Of a DNA stretch of 64,000 nucleotides, positions 9,124-17,430 are shown piece by piece. The notes below the pieces were generated by a model that was not told where the DNA came from, searched no databases, and worked only from the letters and a program-made list of their open reading frames with translations. Every line of letters begins with the position of its first letter. Position 1 is the first letter of the stretch. The DNA comes from Paraburkholderia ginsengiterrae (GTDB lineage: Bacteria; Pseudomonadota; Gammaproteobacteria; Burkholderiales; Burkholderiaceae). Location: positions 214,447-278,446 of the forward strand of contig NZ_LXKA01000349.1 of the NCBI RefSeq assembly GCF_001645125.1. Direction: 5' to 3'. A program made the translations under genes and the position numbers.

Positions 9124-9612
9124 ATGAAAATCTTTCTGCTGAGCGACCTTGTCGTTCACGAACTGAAGGCGATGCAGGTCGACGAAAAGTGGCTTTCGTT
9201 TACACAGTTCAGGGAGTCGGCGCTCCTTTGGTATGCCCGTTATTCGCCGCACAGCAACGTATCGGAAACGCTCTTGCAGGAAACCGAGCGTGTCGTGCTG
9301 CGGATCGCGCAGCGGCTTCTCGACGAAGGCAGGGACATGAAGGATGGTTCGCCACTGTGGCTGCTTGCCGAATTTCCGACGGCAAATTACGCGCATCCGC
9401 TGAGTGCGCGCGCATTGTCCGCCACGATCGCTGAGTGCTGCGAGAGAAATTGCCGGCGAGGAGAGGGGGCCGCGGCATGTGACGCGACAGACTCGCCATG
9501 CACGGGCGCGTGCTCGAACACCGCGGGAGGGGAATTGGCGTGTCATCCGGCGCTGTGCAAACTGATTGACCGTATTGCCGGGATGCCGGACGAGACGGCG
9601 GACCACACCTAA
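9124..9612 (+). CDS. hypothetical protein with Cys-rich C-terminus
   Basis: A 162-residue protein I do not recognise. Residues 1-100 look like a mainly helical soluble domain with no signal peptide. Residues 105-145 hold eight cysteines (C105, C106, C110, C119, C126, C130, C140, C145), spaced like a metal or Fe-S site rather than a zinc finger of known type. The start ATG 9124 has a GGTAAG purine-rich stretch upstream. A Fur-like half site upstream would fit an iron-linked role, but that is inference only. The gene ends 135 bases before the tRNA-fMet gene on the other strand. Confidence 0.5.
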   Translation: MKIFLLSDLVVHELKAMQVDEKWLSFTQFRESALLWYARYSPHSNVSETLLQETERVVLRIAQRLLDEGRDMKDGSPLWLLAEFPTANYAHPLSARALSATIAECCERNCRRGEGAAACDATDSPCTGACSNTAGGELACHPALCKLIDRIAGMPDETADHT

Positions 9613-9681
9613 GGAAGTCTCGGGCTGAATTGTCGCGAACCTTGAGTGGAAGGCGAATGTACGTGCGTACGGCCGAAAAAC

Positions 9682-9702
9682 AAAAAACCCGCCGAAGCGG
9701 GT
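9682..9702 (-). terminator. Rho-independent terminator of tRNA-fMet
   Basis: On the minus strand a 6-bp GC stem (ACCCGC/GCGGGT) with a TTCG tetraloop is followed by six T. It lies about 45 bases past the 3' end of the tRNA gene in the correct orientation. Confidence 0.85.
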
Positions 9703-9746
9703 CTGTTGGTGGGCGCTGTACGAATTCATGCGCCATGTTCGACTAT

Positions 9747-9823
9747 TGGTTGCGGGGGAAGGATTTGAACCTTCGACCTTCGGGTTATGAGCCCGACGAG
9801 CTGCCAGACTGCTCCACCCCGCG
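9747..9823 (-). tRNA. initiator tRNA-fMet (anticodon CAT)
   Basis: A 77-nt cloverleaf with encoded CCA. The acceptor stem begins CGCGGGG and ends CCCCGCAACCA, giving the unpaired C1-A72 that marks bacterial initiator tRNA. The anticodon loop is CTCATAA, and the three G-C pairs at the base of the anticodon stem (GGG/CCC), another initiator feature, are visible. The T loop TTCAAAT is normal. Confidence 0.97.
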
Positions 9824-10070
9824 TCCGTCGAAGAAAAGATTATAGAACAAAGCATTTGGCGGCGCAATAGCTATTTAAGAATCGACTTCAAATCAGGTCA
9901 GCCGCGGATCACGGCGCGCCGCGGTGCGCTTGCCAGGTCGCGGCGCGCTTGAAGGGTGTCGCGTGCCGGAAGGCCTTCGTAAGGCGCTGCGCTAGAATTC
10001 GGGTTCTCTTCACGGCGCCGCCATGCAGCCATACGGCGAGCGTCTCAACTCTTACGTTGCACGGAACTCC

Positions 10071-10568
10071 ATGGATATCGCTCACGATCTGCAGGTGATT
10101 ACCGCTCAGGAACAGGCGCTGGTGTTTCCACGATTCGATGCCGACCGCGCATGGCAGGTCGGCGCGTTGTTGCGCGAGACGGCCAGCGCACGTGGCATTG
10201 CCGCGGCCATCGACGTACGCACGTTCGGCAAGCCGCTGTTCTTCTCTCTGCTCGACGGCGCGACGCCGGACAACGTGGACTGGGCGCGCCGCAAGGGCAA
10301 TACGGTCGCGCATTTCCGGCGCAGCTCGTACGCGATCGGCCTGAAGATGCAGCAGGCGGGCAGCACGCTCGCCGACAAGCATGGCTTGCCGGCCACCGAA
10401 TATGCATCGCATGGCGGGGCGTTCCCGCTGACGGTGGCAGGCGCCGGCGTGATCGGTTCAATCACGGTATCGGGCCTGCCGCAGCGCGCCGATCACGAAT
10501 TCGTGGTGGAAGTACTGTGCGCGCACCTGGGCCACGACTACAGCAAGCTCGCGCTTGCAAAGGCCTGA
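10071..10568 (+). CDS. UPF0303 / GlcG-HbpS-like heme-binding domain protein
   Basis: A 165-residue cytoplasmic protein of the UPF0303 group. The family pattern begins [11 protein letters not shown] 10071 is therefore used rather than an in-frame ATG at 10023. Conserved blocks are [34 protein letters not shown] and [36 protein letters not shown], the last typical of the GlcG/HbpS fold. Proteins of this fold bind heme or corrinoids or assemble as octamers; the function of UPF0303 itself is not settled. It ends 4 bases before the SMR exporter gene, so the two are probably one operon. Confidence 0.85.
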   Translation: MDIAHDLQVITAQEQALVFPRFDADRAWQVGALLRETASARGIAAAIDVRTFGKPLFFSLLDGATPDNVDWARRKGNTVAHFRRSSYAIGLKMQQAGSTLADKHGLPATEYASHGGAFPLTVAGAGVIGSITVSGLPQRADHEFVVEVLCAHLGHDYSKLALAKA

Positions 10569-10572
10569 AGCG

Positions 10573-10911
10573 ATGCGGCTGCCTCCTTATGCCTTGCTCG
10601 CCATCGCCATCGTGGCCGAAGTGATTGCGACCTCCGCGATGCGGGCGTCGGAGGGATTCTCGCGCCTGCTGCCTTCGGTGGTGGTCGTGCTCGGCTACGG
10701 CATTGCGTTCTATTGCCTGTCGCTGACGCTCAAGAGCATCCCGGTCGGCATCGTCTACGCCGTGTGGTCGGGCGCGGGCATCGTGCTGATTACGCTGGTG
10801 GCCGTGGCGCTGTACCGGCAGGTGCCCGATGTGCCGGCCGTCATCGGGCTCGGGCTGATCATTGCCGGCGTTGCGGTTCTGAATATGTTTTCAAAAATGC
10901 AGGCGCACTGA
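10573..10911 (+). CDS. small multidrug resistance (SMR/EmrE) exporter
   Basis: A 112-residue inner-membrane protein with four membrane segments. The conserved membrane Glu that couples proton entry to drug exit is E16 in [19 protein letters not shown], equivalent to E14 of EmrE. Further family motifs are [30 protein letters not shown] (start of segments 2-3). It works as an antiparallel dimer exporting cationic compounds or guanidinium. It starts 4 bases after the UPF0303 gene. Whether it is an Emr-type drug pump or a Gdx guanidinium exporter cannot be decided by eye. Confidence 0.9.
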   Translation: MRLPPYALLAIAIVAEVIATSAMRASEGFSRLLPSVVVVLGYGIAFYCLSLTLKSIPVGIVYAVWSGAGIVLITLVAVALYRQVPDVPAVIGLGLIIAGVAVLNMFSKMQAH

Positions 10912-10937
10912 CTCGCGATTAGGCGCGGCGCGCTCGC

Positions 10938-11318
10938 TTACTTGCAGCGCACGATCATCGAACGGTTTTTCACGTTGGCCGACACGACGTTCGTGATGCT
11001 GCCTCCCGCCGCGCCGCCTTCGTCGTTGTCTTTCGAGATGATGTCGTAGCCCGTCGCGCCGCATGCCTTGCCGGCCTGCACGTAGCAGGAGGCCCAACTG
11101 GATCCGGCGTCGGCGCCGCTGCAATTGACCGCGAAGCCGGTCTGGCCGTTCGGCAGGTTGATCAGCGAGGTCGTATTCGACGATGCGCAGCCGGCGAGGC
11201 CCGCCACTAGCAGCACGGCTGCCGGAAGCGCAGCCCATTGCGATGTCCGGCGGACCAGAGCGGAGGCGGCGGTGATTCGGAAGCGGCCGGCGCGGCGCAA
11301 TGGCGTCATGAAATGCAT
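10938..11318 (-). CDS. small lipoprotein of unknown function
   Basis: A 126-residue secreted protein. The N-terminus is basic, then hydrophobic (AALPAAVLLVAGLAGC), with a lipobox LAGC indicating processing by signal peptidase II. The mature part has Cys residues in VNCSGADAGSSWASCYVQAGKACGATGYDII and a terminal VRCK, so disulfides are likely. ATG 11318 has AAAGGAA about 8 bases upstream. The block KACGATGYDIISKDN resembles short repeats in Burkholderia cell-envelope lipoproteins, but I cannot name a function. Confidence 0.7.
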   Translation of the reverse strand: MHFMTPLRRAGRFRITAASALVRRTSQWAALPAAVLLVAGLAGCASSNTTSLINLPNGQTGFAVNCSGADAGSSWASCYVQAGKACGATGYDIISKDNDEGGAAGGSITNVVSANVKNRSMIVRCK

Positions 11319-11381
11319 CGTGATGTTTCCTTTCAAATTGATAATCGGGCGTGCCACGGCGGCCGGGGCACCTGTCGCAGG

Positions 11382-11615
11382 CTAGGGCGTTTCGATGATG
11401 ATGCCCGCCGCACTAACCAGCCGGCGGCTTTCCGTGCCGCTTTCGGTGGCCGCGTCTTCCCAGATGCTGATGGCTTTCGGAATGTCGATGCCGTGCTCTT
11501 CGGCGTAAGCAAACCAGGCGTTTGCCGCGTCAGGCTCGGGCAGTTCGTGGTTCTGCAGAAAATATTTTCCCATATTGCGCTCGCTGAACTCGAAAAGGCG
11601 CTGATTCGGCAGCAC
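11382..11615 (-). CDS. small hypothetical protein
   Basis: A 77-residue frame from GTG 11615. The composition (PNQRLFEFSERNMGKYFLQ, then DAANAWFAYAEEHGIDIPKAISIWEDA) is that of a real soluble acidic protein, unlike the Arg-rich upstream extension of the same frame. An internal ATG (MGKYFLQ) is an alternative start. No family recognised. It lies 63 bases upstream of the lipoprotein gene on the same strand and may be co-transcribed with it. Confidence 0.5.
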   Translation of the reverse strand: MLPNQRLFEFSERNMGKYFLQNHELPEPDAANAWFAYAEEHGIDIPKAISIWEDAATESGTESRRLVSAAGIIIETP

Positions 11616-11788
11616 GGACCGTGCCGGTGATCCGGTTCGACCGGCGCGAGCCGAACAAGTGCGATCGACTCTGCCGATCGGGTGGCTGGACCGCCGTCCG
11701 GCCCCGCGAGTACCATAGCGACGTTGTCTGGAGCCGGCCGGTTCTGGCCGGTGTCCGTCTTCTGCCGGATATCTCTGATGAGGCGACC

Positions 11789-12073
11789 ATGGAAATTCGC
11801 TTTCCCGCAGACGCGCCCGCTTACCGCGATTCAAATCTGACTGTTGTGTTTCCCGCGCTGGTGGATGGCGAGCCGGTGCCGTGCGCGATCTCGGTCGAAG
11901 CGCTCGAAGACCACTTCGGGGCTTACTCCGAGGATCTGGAAGGCTGCATGCGAGCGTTCGACGCCGGGCGTTCGCATATCGAAGCGGTGGCGCGCGAGCA
12001 CTTGCAGATCAGCAACGGCACGCCCGTGCTGCTCAGAAGCGGCCACTTTCCGCCGGGCAATGTGGCGGCCTGA
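11789..12073 (+). CDS. DUF1488-family protein
   Basis: A 94-residue protein. It begins MEIRFP and continues with a compact domain containing VVFPALVDGEPVPCAISVEALEDHFG, which fits DUF1488, a family common in Burkholderia with no assigned role. ATG 11789 has GAGG upstream (TGATGAGGCGACC). No signal peptide or membrane segment. It stands alone between a minus-strand unknown and the epimerase-like gene. Confidence 0.65.
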   Translation: MEIRFPADAPAYRDSNLTVVFPALVDGEPVPCAISVEALEDHFGAYSEDLEGCMRAFDAGRSHIEAVAREHLQISNGTPVLLRSGHFPPGNVAA

Positions 12074-12159
12074 TCGGGCGAGGGCGCAAACAGTGGCACC
12101 CGCGAACGCCGCCGGCACGGAGTCAGCCGCGTTCGGATTCCCGTTCAGTCCCGGTTTGC

Positions 12160-13158
12160 TCAGGCCGCCCTGGCGGCGCTCCCGTGCGCCACAGCCCGCG
12201 CCGCTGCCGCTGCGCGCGCCGCATCGAAGGAGCGCCGGATACCTTCCTCATACGGCGTTCTGGCGATCGGACCAATCAGCTTCGTCAACGCTGAATCGTC
12301 GAGCACAACCGGCTCCGTCATCAGATAGTTCATCTCCACCAGTTCCCGCATCATCGGATTGAACAGGCCCAAGAGGCGCAGCAAGGTTTTGCCGGCCACC
12401 ATCAGGCTGGGTTCGCGTCCCGCGAGGGCGTAGGCCTGGCGCGCCACTTCGCGTTGTGTGATCGTGCCAGCGCCGGCGAGGTGCCACCAGCGCCCATAGG
12501 CTTCGGGCGTGCGCGTGAGCTTCTCGACCACCGGCCCGGCATCGGGCAGGTAGATGAATTCATGCGGCACGTCCACGGGGCCGATCACTTGCGCGCGCTT
12601 CGCATTGGCGGCGCCCTCGAACACGCCATTGAGCAGACTGCGCTCGATACCTGGGCCGTAGAAGTCCGGCAGGCGCAGCACCAGCGTCGACAGGCCGTTG
12701 CTGCCGTGCGCGGCCAGCACCAGATTTTCCTGGGCGAGCCGCATCCGGCCCTTGAACGTGTGCGGCTCGCGCGGCTGGGTTTCGTCGATTGGATTGCCGC
12801 GTGCGCGGCCGTACGGGTACACCGTGCCGATCAGAATGAAGCGTTCGACGCCGGCCGCCGTCACGCCCGCGAGGGTGCGCTCCATGAGCGGCGGGTGCTC
12901 GGCGAACCGGTCGTAGGGCACGCCGACCAGATAGATCACGGTTTGCAAGCCGTCAGCCGCGACGCGGATCGAGGCGGGATCGTCCGGATTCCACGTGACG
13001 ATTTCCGCCAGCGGATCGTGGCCGAAGGCCGCCTCAAGCGGCGCGCGCGAGCCGCCGACCACCCGGTAAGCGCGGCCCACCGCGCTGAGCGCCGCGGCGA
13101 TGCTTTGACCCGCGGCGCCCGCGGCGCCGAATAAACCTACTTTCCCTGTGGCTTGCAT
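12160..13158 (-). CDS. NAD-dependent epimerase/dehydratase-like (extended SDR)
   Basis: A 332-residue extended SDR. The Rossmann loop is GLFGAAGAAGQSIAAAL near the N-terminus, and the active-site region VYPYGRARGNPIDETQPREP then THFKGR places a Tyr and Lys as in NAD-dependent epimerases. ATG 13158 has GAGGAG 7 bases upstream. It is divergent from a TetR gene, with two 13-bp palindromes between them, so it is very probably that regulator's target. The substrate is unknown; the C-terminal MREL-EMNYLMTEPVVLDD is typical of sugar or quinone-reductase-like SDRs in Burkholderia. The last 20 residues are Ala-rich. Confidence 0.8.
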   Translation of the reverse strand: MQATGKVGLFGAAGAAGQSIAAALSAVGRAYRVVGGSRAPLEAAFGHDPLAEIVTWNPDDPASIRVAADGLQTVIYLVGVPYDRFAEHPPLMERTLAGVTAAGVERFILIGTVYPYGRARGNPIDETQPREPHTFKGRMRLAQENLVLAAHGSNGLSTLVLRLPDFYGPGIERSLLNGVFEGAANAKRAQVIGPVDVPHEFIYLPDAGPVVEKLTRTPEAYGRWWHLAGAGTITQREVARQAYALAGREPSLMVAGKTLLRLLGLFNPMMRELVEMNYLMTEPVVLDDSALTKLIGPIARTPYEEGIRRSFDAARAAAAARAVAHGSAARAA

Positions 13159-13221
13159 GACGACTCCTCGACGTGGGGCCCGAGCGCGCCCGGACAAATA
13201 AAATGATTGACTGAAATTTAA

Positions 13222-13248
13222 TGAACGCCGTTCAGTGAACAGTGTTCA
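13222..13248. promoter_or_regulatory. tandem operator palindromes for the TetR regulator
   Basis: Two perfect 13-bp palindromes of the form TGAAC-N3-GTTCA lie side by side: TGAACGCCGTTCA (13222-13234) and TGAACAGTGTTCA (13236-13248), centres 14 bases apart. They sit in the 124-base gap between the divergent epimerase-like gene and the TetR gene, where one regulator could control both promoters. Size and symmetry suit a TetR dimer pair. Confidence 0.8.
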
Positions 13249-13282
13249 GTTTAATTTGACTTTTCAGTTTGTCAACCCGAAA

Positions 13283-14215
13283 ATGAAGGACATGGGAATC
13301 GCTGAACGAAAGAACCGCCAGAAGCAGGCACTGCGCGAACGCATCCTCGATGCCGCGCGGCGCATCGTCATGCGCGAAGGCTTCGCCGCGCTGTCCATGC
13401 GCAAGATCGCCGACGCCATCGAATATTCACCGGCCACGCTGTACCTTCACTTCGCAAGCCGCGACGAGATCGCGCGGGCGCTGTGCGCGGAAGGCTATGC
13501 GCAATTGCTGGAGTCGTTCGTGCCGCTTGTGGCCGTTGCCGATCCGGCCGAGCGGCTCAAGGCACTTGGGCGCGCTTATGTCGCGTTTGGCGTCGCGCAT
13601 CCGGAAACCTACCGGCTGATCTTCATGGAGGATGCGAGCTATACCGGTGCGGCGTTAGCCGGCGCGGCCTCGGTGCCGGGGGACGAGAGCGGCGCAGCGC
13701 CCGCGCAAGGGCAGGCCGCGCAGGGCGAAGCAGCAGCTGATAACGCGAACGGCGCGCCAGCCGGGAATGGCGACGAATCCAGCGCGGCCGCGCTGGACAT
13801 GATTCTTGCCGCGCTGGAGGCGCTCAAGGCAGTAGGGCGCCTGCCTGCGTCGACGGATTCGGCGGTGTGGGCCGAGGCGTTCTGGGCGAACCTGCACGGC
13901 ATCGTCGCGCTTCATCTCACGTGTCCGGTGTTCCCGGCCGCACCGCTCGACACGGTGGTCGGCGTTGCGCTCGACGCGTGGCTCGGCACGTCGCCCGCCG
14001 CGCAGCCGCAAGATGCCTCCGCCGTGGCGCACAAGAACCGATCGGCCGGTGCGAGCGCCGGATCGCCGGCCGGGTCCGGCGCCGAGCCGGCGGACCCGCC
14101 GTCGAACCGGAAAGCCACGAAAACGGCTGCAAAGCGTCACGCTGAGCCAGTCGCTGAAACGGTTGCTGACGCTGTGAGCGAGCCGGCTGCCGCGCCCAAG
14201 GCCGCGAGCGCGTGA
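13283..14215 (+). CDS. TetR-family transcriptional regulator with long Ala/Pro-rich tail
   Basis: A 310-residue repressor. The N-terminal helix-turn-helix (about residues 12-60) reads RERILDAARRIVMREGFAALSMRKIADAIEYSPATLYLHFASRDEI, a clear TetR DNA-binding domain. The ligand domain follows, interrupted by a low-complexity insert rich in Ala, Gly and Glu (about residues 135-170). The last 80 residues are Ala/Pro/Ser-rich with Lys/Arg patches and are probably disordered; TetR proteins are normally 190-230 residues. A start at ATG 13292 is also possible. It is divergent from the epimerase-like gene and faces tandem palindromes, so it likely represses that gene and itself. Confidence 0.82.
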   Translation: MKDMGIAERKNRQKQALRERILDAARRIVMREGFAALSMRKIADAIEYSPATLYLHFASRDEIARALCAEGYAQLLESFVPLVAVADPAERLKALGRAYVAFGVAHPETYRLIFMEDASYTGAALAGAASVPGDESGAAPAQGQAAQGEAAADNANGAPAGNGDESSAAALDMILAALEALKAVGRLPASTDSAVWAEAFWANLHGIVALHLTCPVFPAAPLDTVVGVALDAWLGTSPAAQPQDASAVAHKNRSAGASAGSPAGSGAEPADPPSNRKATKTAAKRHAEPVAETVADAVSEPAAAPKAASA

Positions 14216-14261
14216 TAACGTTCAACTCCAACTAACCCGGCGCGGTTGCGCCTAGCTCCTC

Positions 14262-15392
14262 ATGTCCATCTCCGCCTCGCCCGCCGTCAGCGACGAAGTC
14301 GCGACTTACGTAGCCAACCGCATCGGCTTTATCGAACTGGAGCGGCCCAAGGCGCTCAACGCGCTGTCGACCGGCATGATTCGCGCGATGCATACCGCGC
14401 TCGGCCAGTGGCGCGACAATCCCGAAGTGCTCGCCGTCGTCGTGCGCAGCCAGCACCCGCGGGCGTTCTGCGCGGGCGGCGACATCCGCTTTCTGTACGA
14501 GTCGGCGCAGCGCGGCGAGCTCGGCGCGCGCGACACCTTCTTTACCGAGGAGTACCGCCTCAACCACGCGATCTTCACTTATCCGAAGCCCTATATCGCG
14601 TTGATGAACGTCGTCGTGATGGGCGGCGGCATGGGTATTTCGCAGGGCGCGCATCGCACCGGCGGCCTGCGTGTCGTCACCGGCTCGACCAGGATGGCGA
14701 TGCCGGAAACGCGCATCGGACTCTTTCCCGATGTCGGCGCGAGTTGGTTTCTGGCCCGCACGCCAGGCGCGCTCGGCCGCTATCTGGCGGTGACCGGCGA
14801 GACGATGGGCGCGGCGGACGCGCTCTATGCGGGTCTCGCCGACGTGTATATCGACGACGCGGCATTGCCCGCGCTGGTCGACACTTTGCGCGGCGAGCGG
14901 TTCGAACGGGGCGCGGATGTCGTGGCGTGCATCGAGCGCGCGGCGCTTGCGCATCAGGTCGTGCCGCAGCCCGAGGCTTCGCCGCTTGCGAATGCGCGGG
15001 CTTTGATCGACCGCCATTTCGCGTTGCCCGGCGTCGCGCAGATTCTAGCCTCGCTCCAAAGCGAAAGCGACGGCGAGGCGGCCGATTGGGCGGAGCAGAT
15101 TATTGCGGTGTTGCGCGAACGGTCGCCGTTGTCGATGGCGGTGTCGCTGGAAGTGGTGACGCGTGCCGAAGGAGCGATGGCGGACGTGCTGCGCAGCGAC
15201 CTCGATCTGACGCGCTCGAGTTTTCTGCTGGGCGACACGATTGAAGGCATTCGTGCGCGGATCATCGACAAGGACAACGCGCCGCGCTGGCGCTTCGCGC
15301 GCATTGAAGACGTGAGCGCCGCCGAGGTCGAGAAGATGTTCGTGAGCCCATGGCCGGCCAGCGAACACCCGTTGCGCGAACTGCGCGGCTAA
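14262..15392 (+). CDS. 3-hydroxyisobutyryl-CoA hydrolase / enoyl-CoA hydratase-fold protein
   Basis: A 376-residue crotonase-fold enzyme. The oxyanion-hole segments are PRAFCAGGDIRFLYE and VVMGGGMGISQGAHR, and the acid residues lie in MPETRIGLFPDVGASWFLARTPG. Length and this last block match 3-hydroxyisobutyryl-CoA hydrolase of valine breakdown, longer than ordinary enoyl-CoA hydratases (about 260). It releases 3-hydroxyisobutyrate in the cytoplasm. No valine-pathway partner is adjacent, so the exact thioester is inferred from family resemblance. The stop lies within a short tandem duplication. Confidence 0.85.
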   Translation: MSISASPAVSDEVATYVANRIGFIELERPKALNALSTGMIRAMHTALGQWRDNPEVLAVVVRSQHPRAFCAGGDIRFLYESAQRGELGARDTFFTEEYRLNHAIFTYPKPYIALMNVVVMGGGMGISQGAHRTGGLRVVTGSTRMAMPETRIGLFPDVGASWFLARTPGALGRYLAVTGETMGAADALYAGLADVYIDDAALPALVDTLRGERFERGADVVACIERAALAHQVVPQPEASPLANARALIDRHFALPGVAQILASLQSESDGEAADWAEQIIAVLRERSPLSMAVSLEVVTRAEGAMADVLRSDLDLTRSSFLLGDTIEGIRARIIDKDNAPRWRFARIEDVSAAEVEKMFVSPWPASEHPLRELRG

Positions 15393-15412
15393 CTCATACG
15401 CGGCTAACTCAT
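15384..15412. repeat. 14/15-bp tandem duplication over two convergent stop codons
   Basis: CGCGGCTAACTCAT occurs twice, at 15384 and 15399, separated by one A. The first copy holds the TAA of the plus-strand hydrolase gene; the second holds the TGA (as TCA) of the convergent minus-strand gene. Confidence 0.85.
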
Positions 15413-15834
15413 TCCTCGTCTTCGCTCGCCATGAAGGCGCGCATGAACACCAGTGCGCCCCAGCCCCACATGGCGTTCGCCGCGAAGCCCTGAGCGAGGC
15501 GCGGCAGCATGTTGCCGCTCGGCCAGATGCCGCGCAGCGGATCGACCACGAACACGCCCGCCGCCGTCAATGCAATGCCGCCGAACACGAAGGCCGGCAC
15601 CCAAGGCGCTTGCCGATGCGGCGCCACCCGCAACAGCCACGCCATCAGCACCGCCCAGAATGCACTCCAGATTGCGTTCGCGATGAACTCGGGCAAGCCG
15701 AACGGTAAAAACGGTGCGGTCGAAAAACCCATGAGATCGATCAGGCCGGCTGCATGCAGCAGCGCAAGCGTCGATTCATGAAAAAACAGGGAAGCCAGAA
15801 AACCGGCGACGAACGGCAGGATGAGTTTTTGCAT
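15409..15834 (-). CDS. small integral membrane protein, unknown
   Basis: A 141-residue protein with about four hydrophobic segments: ILPFVAGFLASLFFHES, NAIWSAFWAVLMAWLL, VPAFVFGGIALTAAGVFVVDP and ANAMWGWGALVFMRAFM. Cytoplasmic tail is acidic (ASEDEE). No signal beyond the first segment and no catalytic motif. It resembles small conserved membrane proteins of Burkholderiales without known role. It converges on the hydrolase gene with 16 bases between stops. Confidence 0.7.
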   Translation of the reverse strand: MQKLILPFVAGFLASLFFHESTLALLHAAGLIDLMGFSTAPFLPFGLPEFIANAIWSAFWAVLMAWLLRVAPHRQAPWVPAFVFGGIALTAAGVFVVDPLRGIWPSGNMLPRLAQGFAANAMWGWGALVFMRAFMASEDEE

Positions 15835-16213
15835 GCAGTGAACCGCCAGGGTACAGCCGGCGTGCTTCGCGTGGCCGGTACCGGATGATTGGAAACGTGC
15901 GCCATTATATATAGGGGCTCCCGCTTTCTAGCGTGCACAAAGCGCAACATCCGTATGCTTTAACGTCAGGCTAATCACGAAAGTGGAAAACCTAAGCTAA
16001 AAAAAATCGTTCAAAAGCCGCTGCCCGATCCATAGACTGCTTCTCCATGCAGACGGTATTCGCCGCCGTCGCCGCTATCCGCACTGTTTTTTCCGTCCCT
16101 TTCGCGCTGCATTGTCCGGCTGCGTGCCGGATGGATGCGCGCGGCCGGCGTGTACGCGGGCACGTCTCGCACGGCCGTCATTCAATCCCGTTTCGAACAT
16201 GCAGGAGCAGTAT
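15835..16213. promoter_or_regulatory. ssu upstream region
   Basis: About 380 bases, probably holding divergent promoters for the membrane protein and ssuD. Bases 15975-16012 are A-rich (a run of eight A). AAAGCCG (16014-16020) and CATAGACTG (16031-16039), the latter usable as a -10 box, recur before sbp, another sulfur gene. No ssuA or ssuE-like reading frame exists here. Confidence 0.4.
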
Positions 16214-17374
16214 ATGAATGTGTTCTGGTTCATTCCGACTCACGGCGACAGCCGCTATCTCGGTACGTCCCAAGGCGCACGCGCAGCCGATTACGACTAC
16301 TTCCAGCAGATCGCCGTGGCCGCCGATACGCTCGGCTACGAGGGCGTGCTGCTGCCGACGGGCCGCTCGTGCGAGGACGCATGGGTCGTCGCGTCGAGCC
16401 TGATCGCCGCGACCCGGCGTCTGAAGTTTCTGGTGGCGATTCGCCCGGGCATCTCGTCGCCGGGTCTGGCCGCGCGCATGGCGGCGACGTTCGACCGTCT
16501 GTCGAACGGACGTCTGCTGATTAATGTCGTGACGGGCGGCGACGCGGCGGAGCTGGAAGGCGACGGCGTCTTCGTCGATCACGACACCCGTTATGAAATC
16601 ACCGACGATTTCCTGCACATCTGGCGCAAGCTGCTCACTGCGTCGCACACCAACGACGCGATCGAATTCAATGGCAAGCATCTGAGCTCGAAGGGCGGCA
16701 AGGCGCTATATCCGCCCGTGCAGAACCCGCATCCGCCGCTGTGGTTCGGCGGCTCGTCGCCGGCCGCGCACGAGATGGCGGGCGAACATATCGACACCTA
16801 TCTGACGTGGGGCGAGCCGCCCGCCGCGGTGGCGAAGAAGATCGCCGACATTCGCGCGCGTGCCGCCGCGCATGGCCGCGAAATCAAATTCGGCATTCGT
16901 CTGCACGTGATCGTGCGCGAGACGGAAGAAGAAGCGTGGGCCGCCGCCGACAAGCTGATCAGCAAGCTCGACGACGAAACCATCGCACGCGCGCAGGCCT
17001 CGTTCTCGAAGATGGACTCCGAAGGGCAGCGCCGCATGGCCGCGCTGCACGGTGGCAAGCGCGGCGGCCGTGCCGAGCTCGAGGTCTATCCGAATCTGTG
17101 GGCAGGCGTGGGGCTCGTGCGCGGCGGCGCGGGCACGGCGCTGGTCGGCAATCCGGAGCAAGTGGCCGCGCTCATGAAGGAGTATGCCGCGCTCGGCATC
17201 GACACCTTCATTCTGTCGGGCTATCCGCATCTGGAAGAGTCGTATCGCTTCGCCGAACTCGTGTTTCCGCTGCTGCCGGACCGTCAGAACAAGACCTCGA
17301 ACGGACCGCTGTCGGGGCCGTTCGGCGAGATCGTCGGCAACAGCTATTTACCGAAAGCGGCCAGCGCGAGCTGA
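16214..17374 (+). CDS. ssuD: FMNH2-dependent alkanesulfonate monooxygenase
   Basis: A 386-residue bacterial-luciferase-fold enzyme that cleaves C1-C14 alkanesulfonates to aldehyde and sulfite, using FMNH2 from a separate reductase. It starts [19 protein letters not shown], exactly the SsuD N-terminus, with AGGAG 6 bases upstream of ATG 16214. Other marks: [56 protein letters not shown] and the C-terminal [23 protein letters not shown]. It is first in an ssuDCB operon with a downstream TOBE-domain gene. The reductase ssuE and the binding protein ssuA are not present nearby. Confidence 0.96.
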   Translation: MNVFWFIPTHGDSRYLGTSQGARAADYDYFQQIAVAADTLGYEGVLLPTGRSCEDAWVVASSLIAATRRLKFLVAIRPGISSPGLAARMAATFDRLSNGRLLINVVTGGDAAELEGDGVFVDHDTRYEITDDFLHIWRKLLTASHTNDAIEFNGKHLSSKGGKALYPPVQNPHPPLWFGGSSPAAHEMAGEHIDTYLTWGEPPAAVAKKIADIRARAAAHGREIKFGIRLHVIVRETEEEAWAAADKLISKLDDETIARAQASFSKMDSEGQRRMAALHGGKRGGRAELEVYPNLWAGVGLVRGGAGTALVGNPEQVAALMKEYAALGIDTFILSGYPHLEESYRFAELVFPLLPDRQNKTSNGPLSGPFGEIVGNSYLPKAASAS

Positions 17375-17430
17375 ACGTGCGTGCTGTCAGCCGCACGCGC
17401 GTCCATCGACAAGCAATGAGGAAAGCAAGC

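Noticed and set aside
9747-9823. Integration site of a genomic island at tRNA-fMet
   Set aside because: No integrase and no repeated tRNA 3' end nearby.
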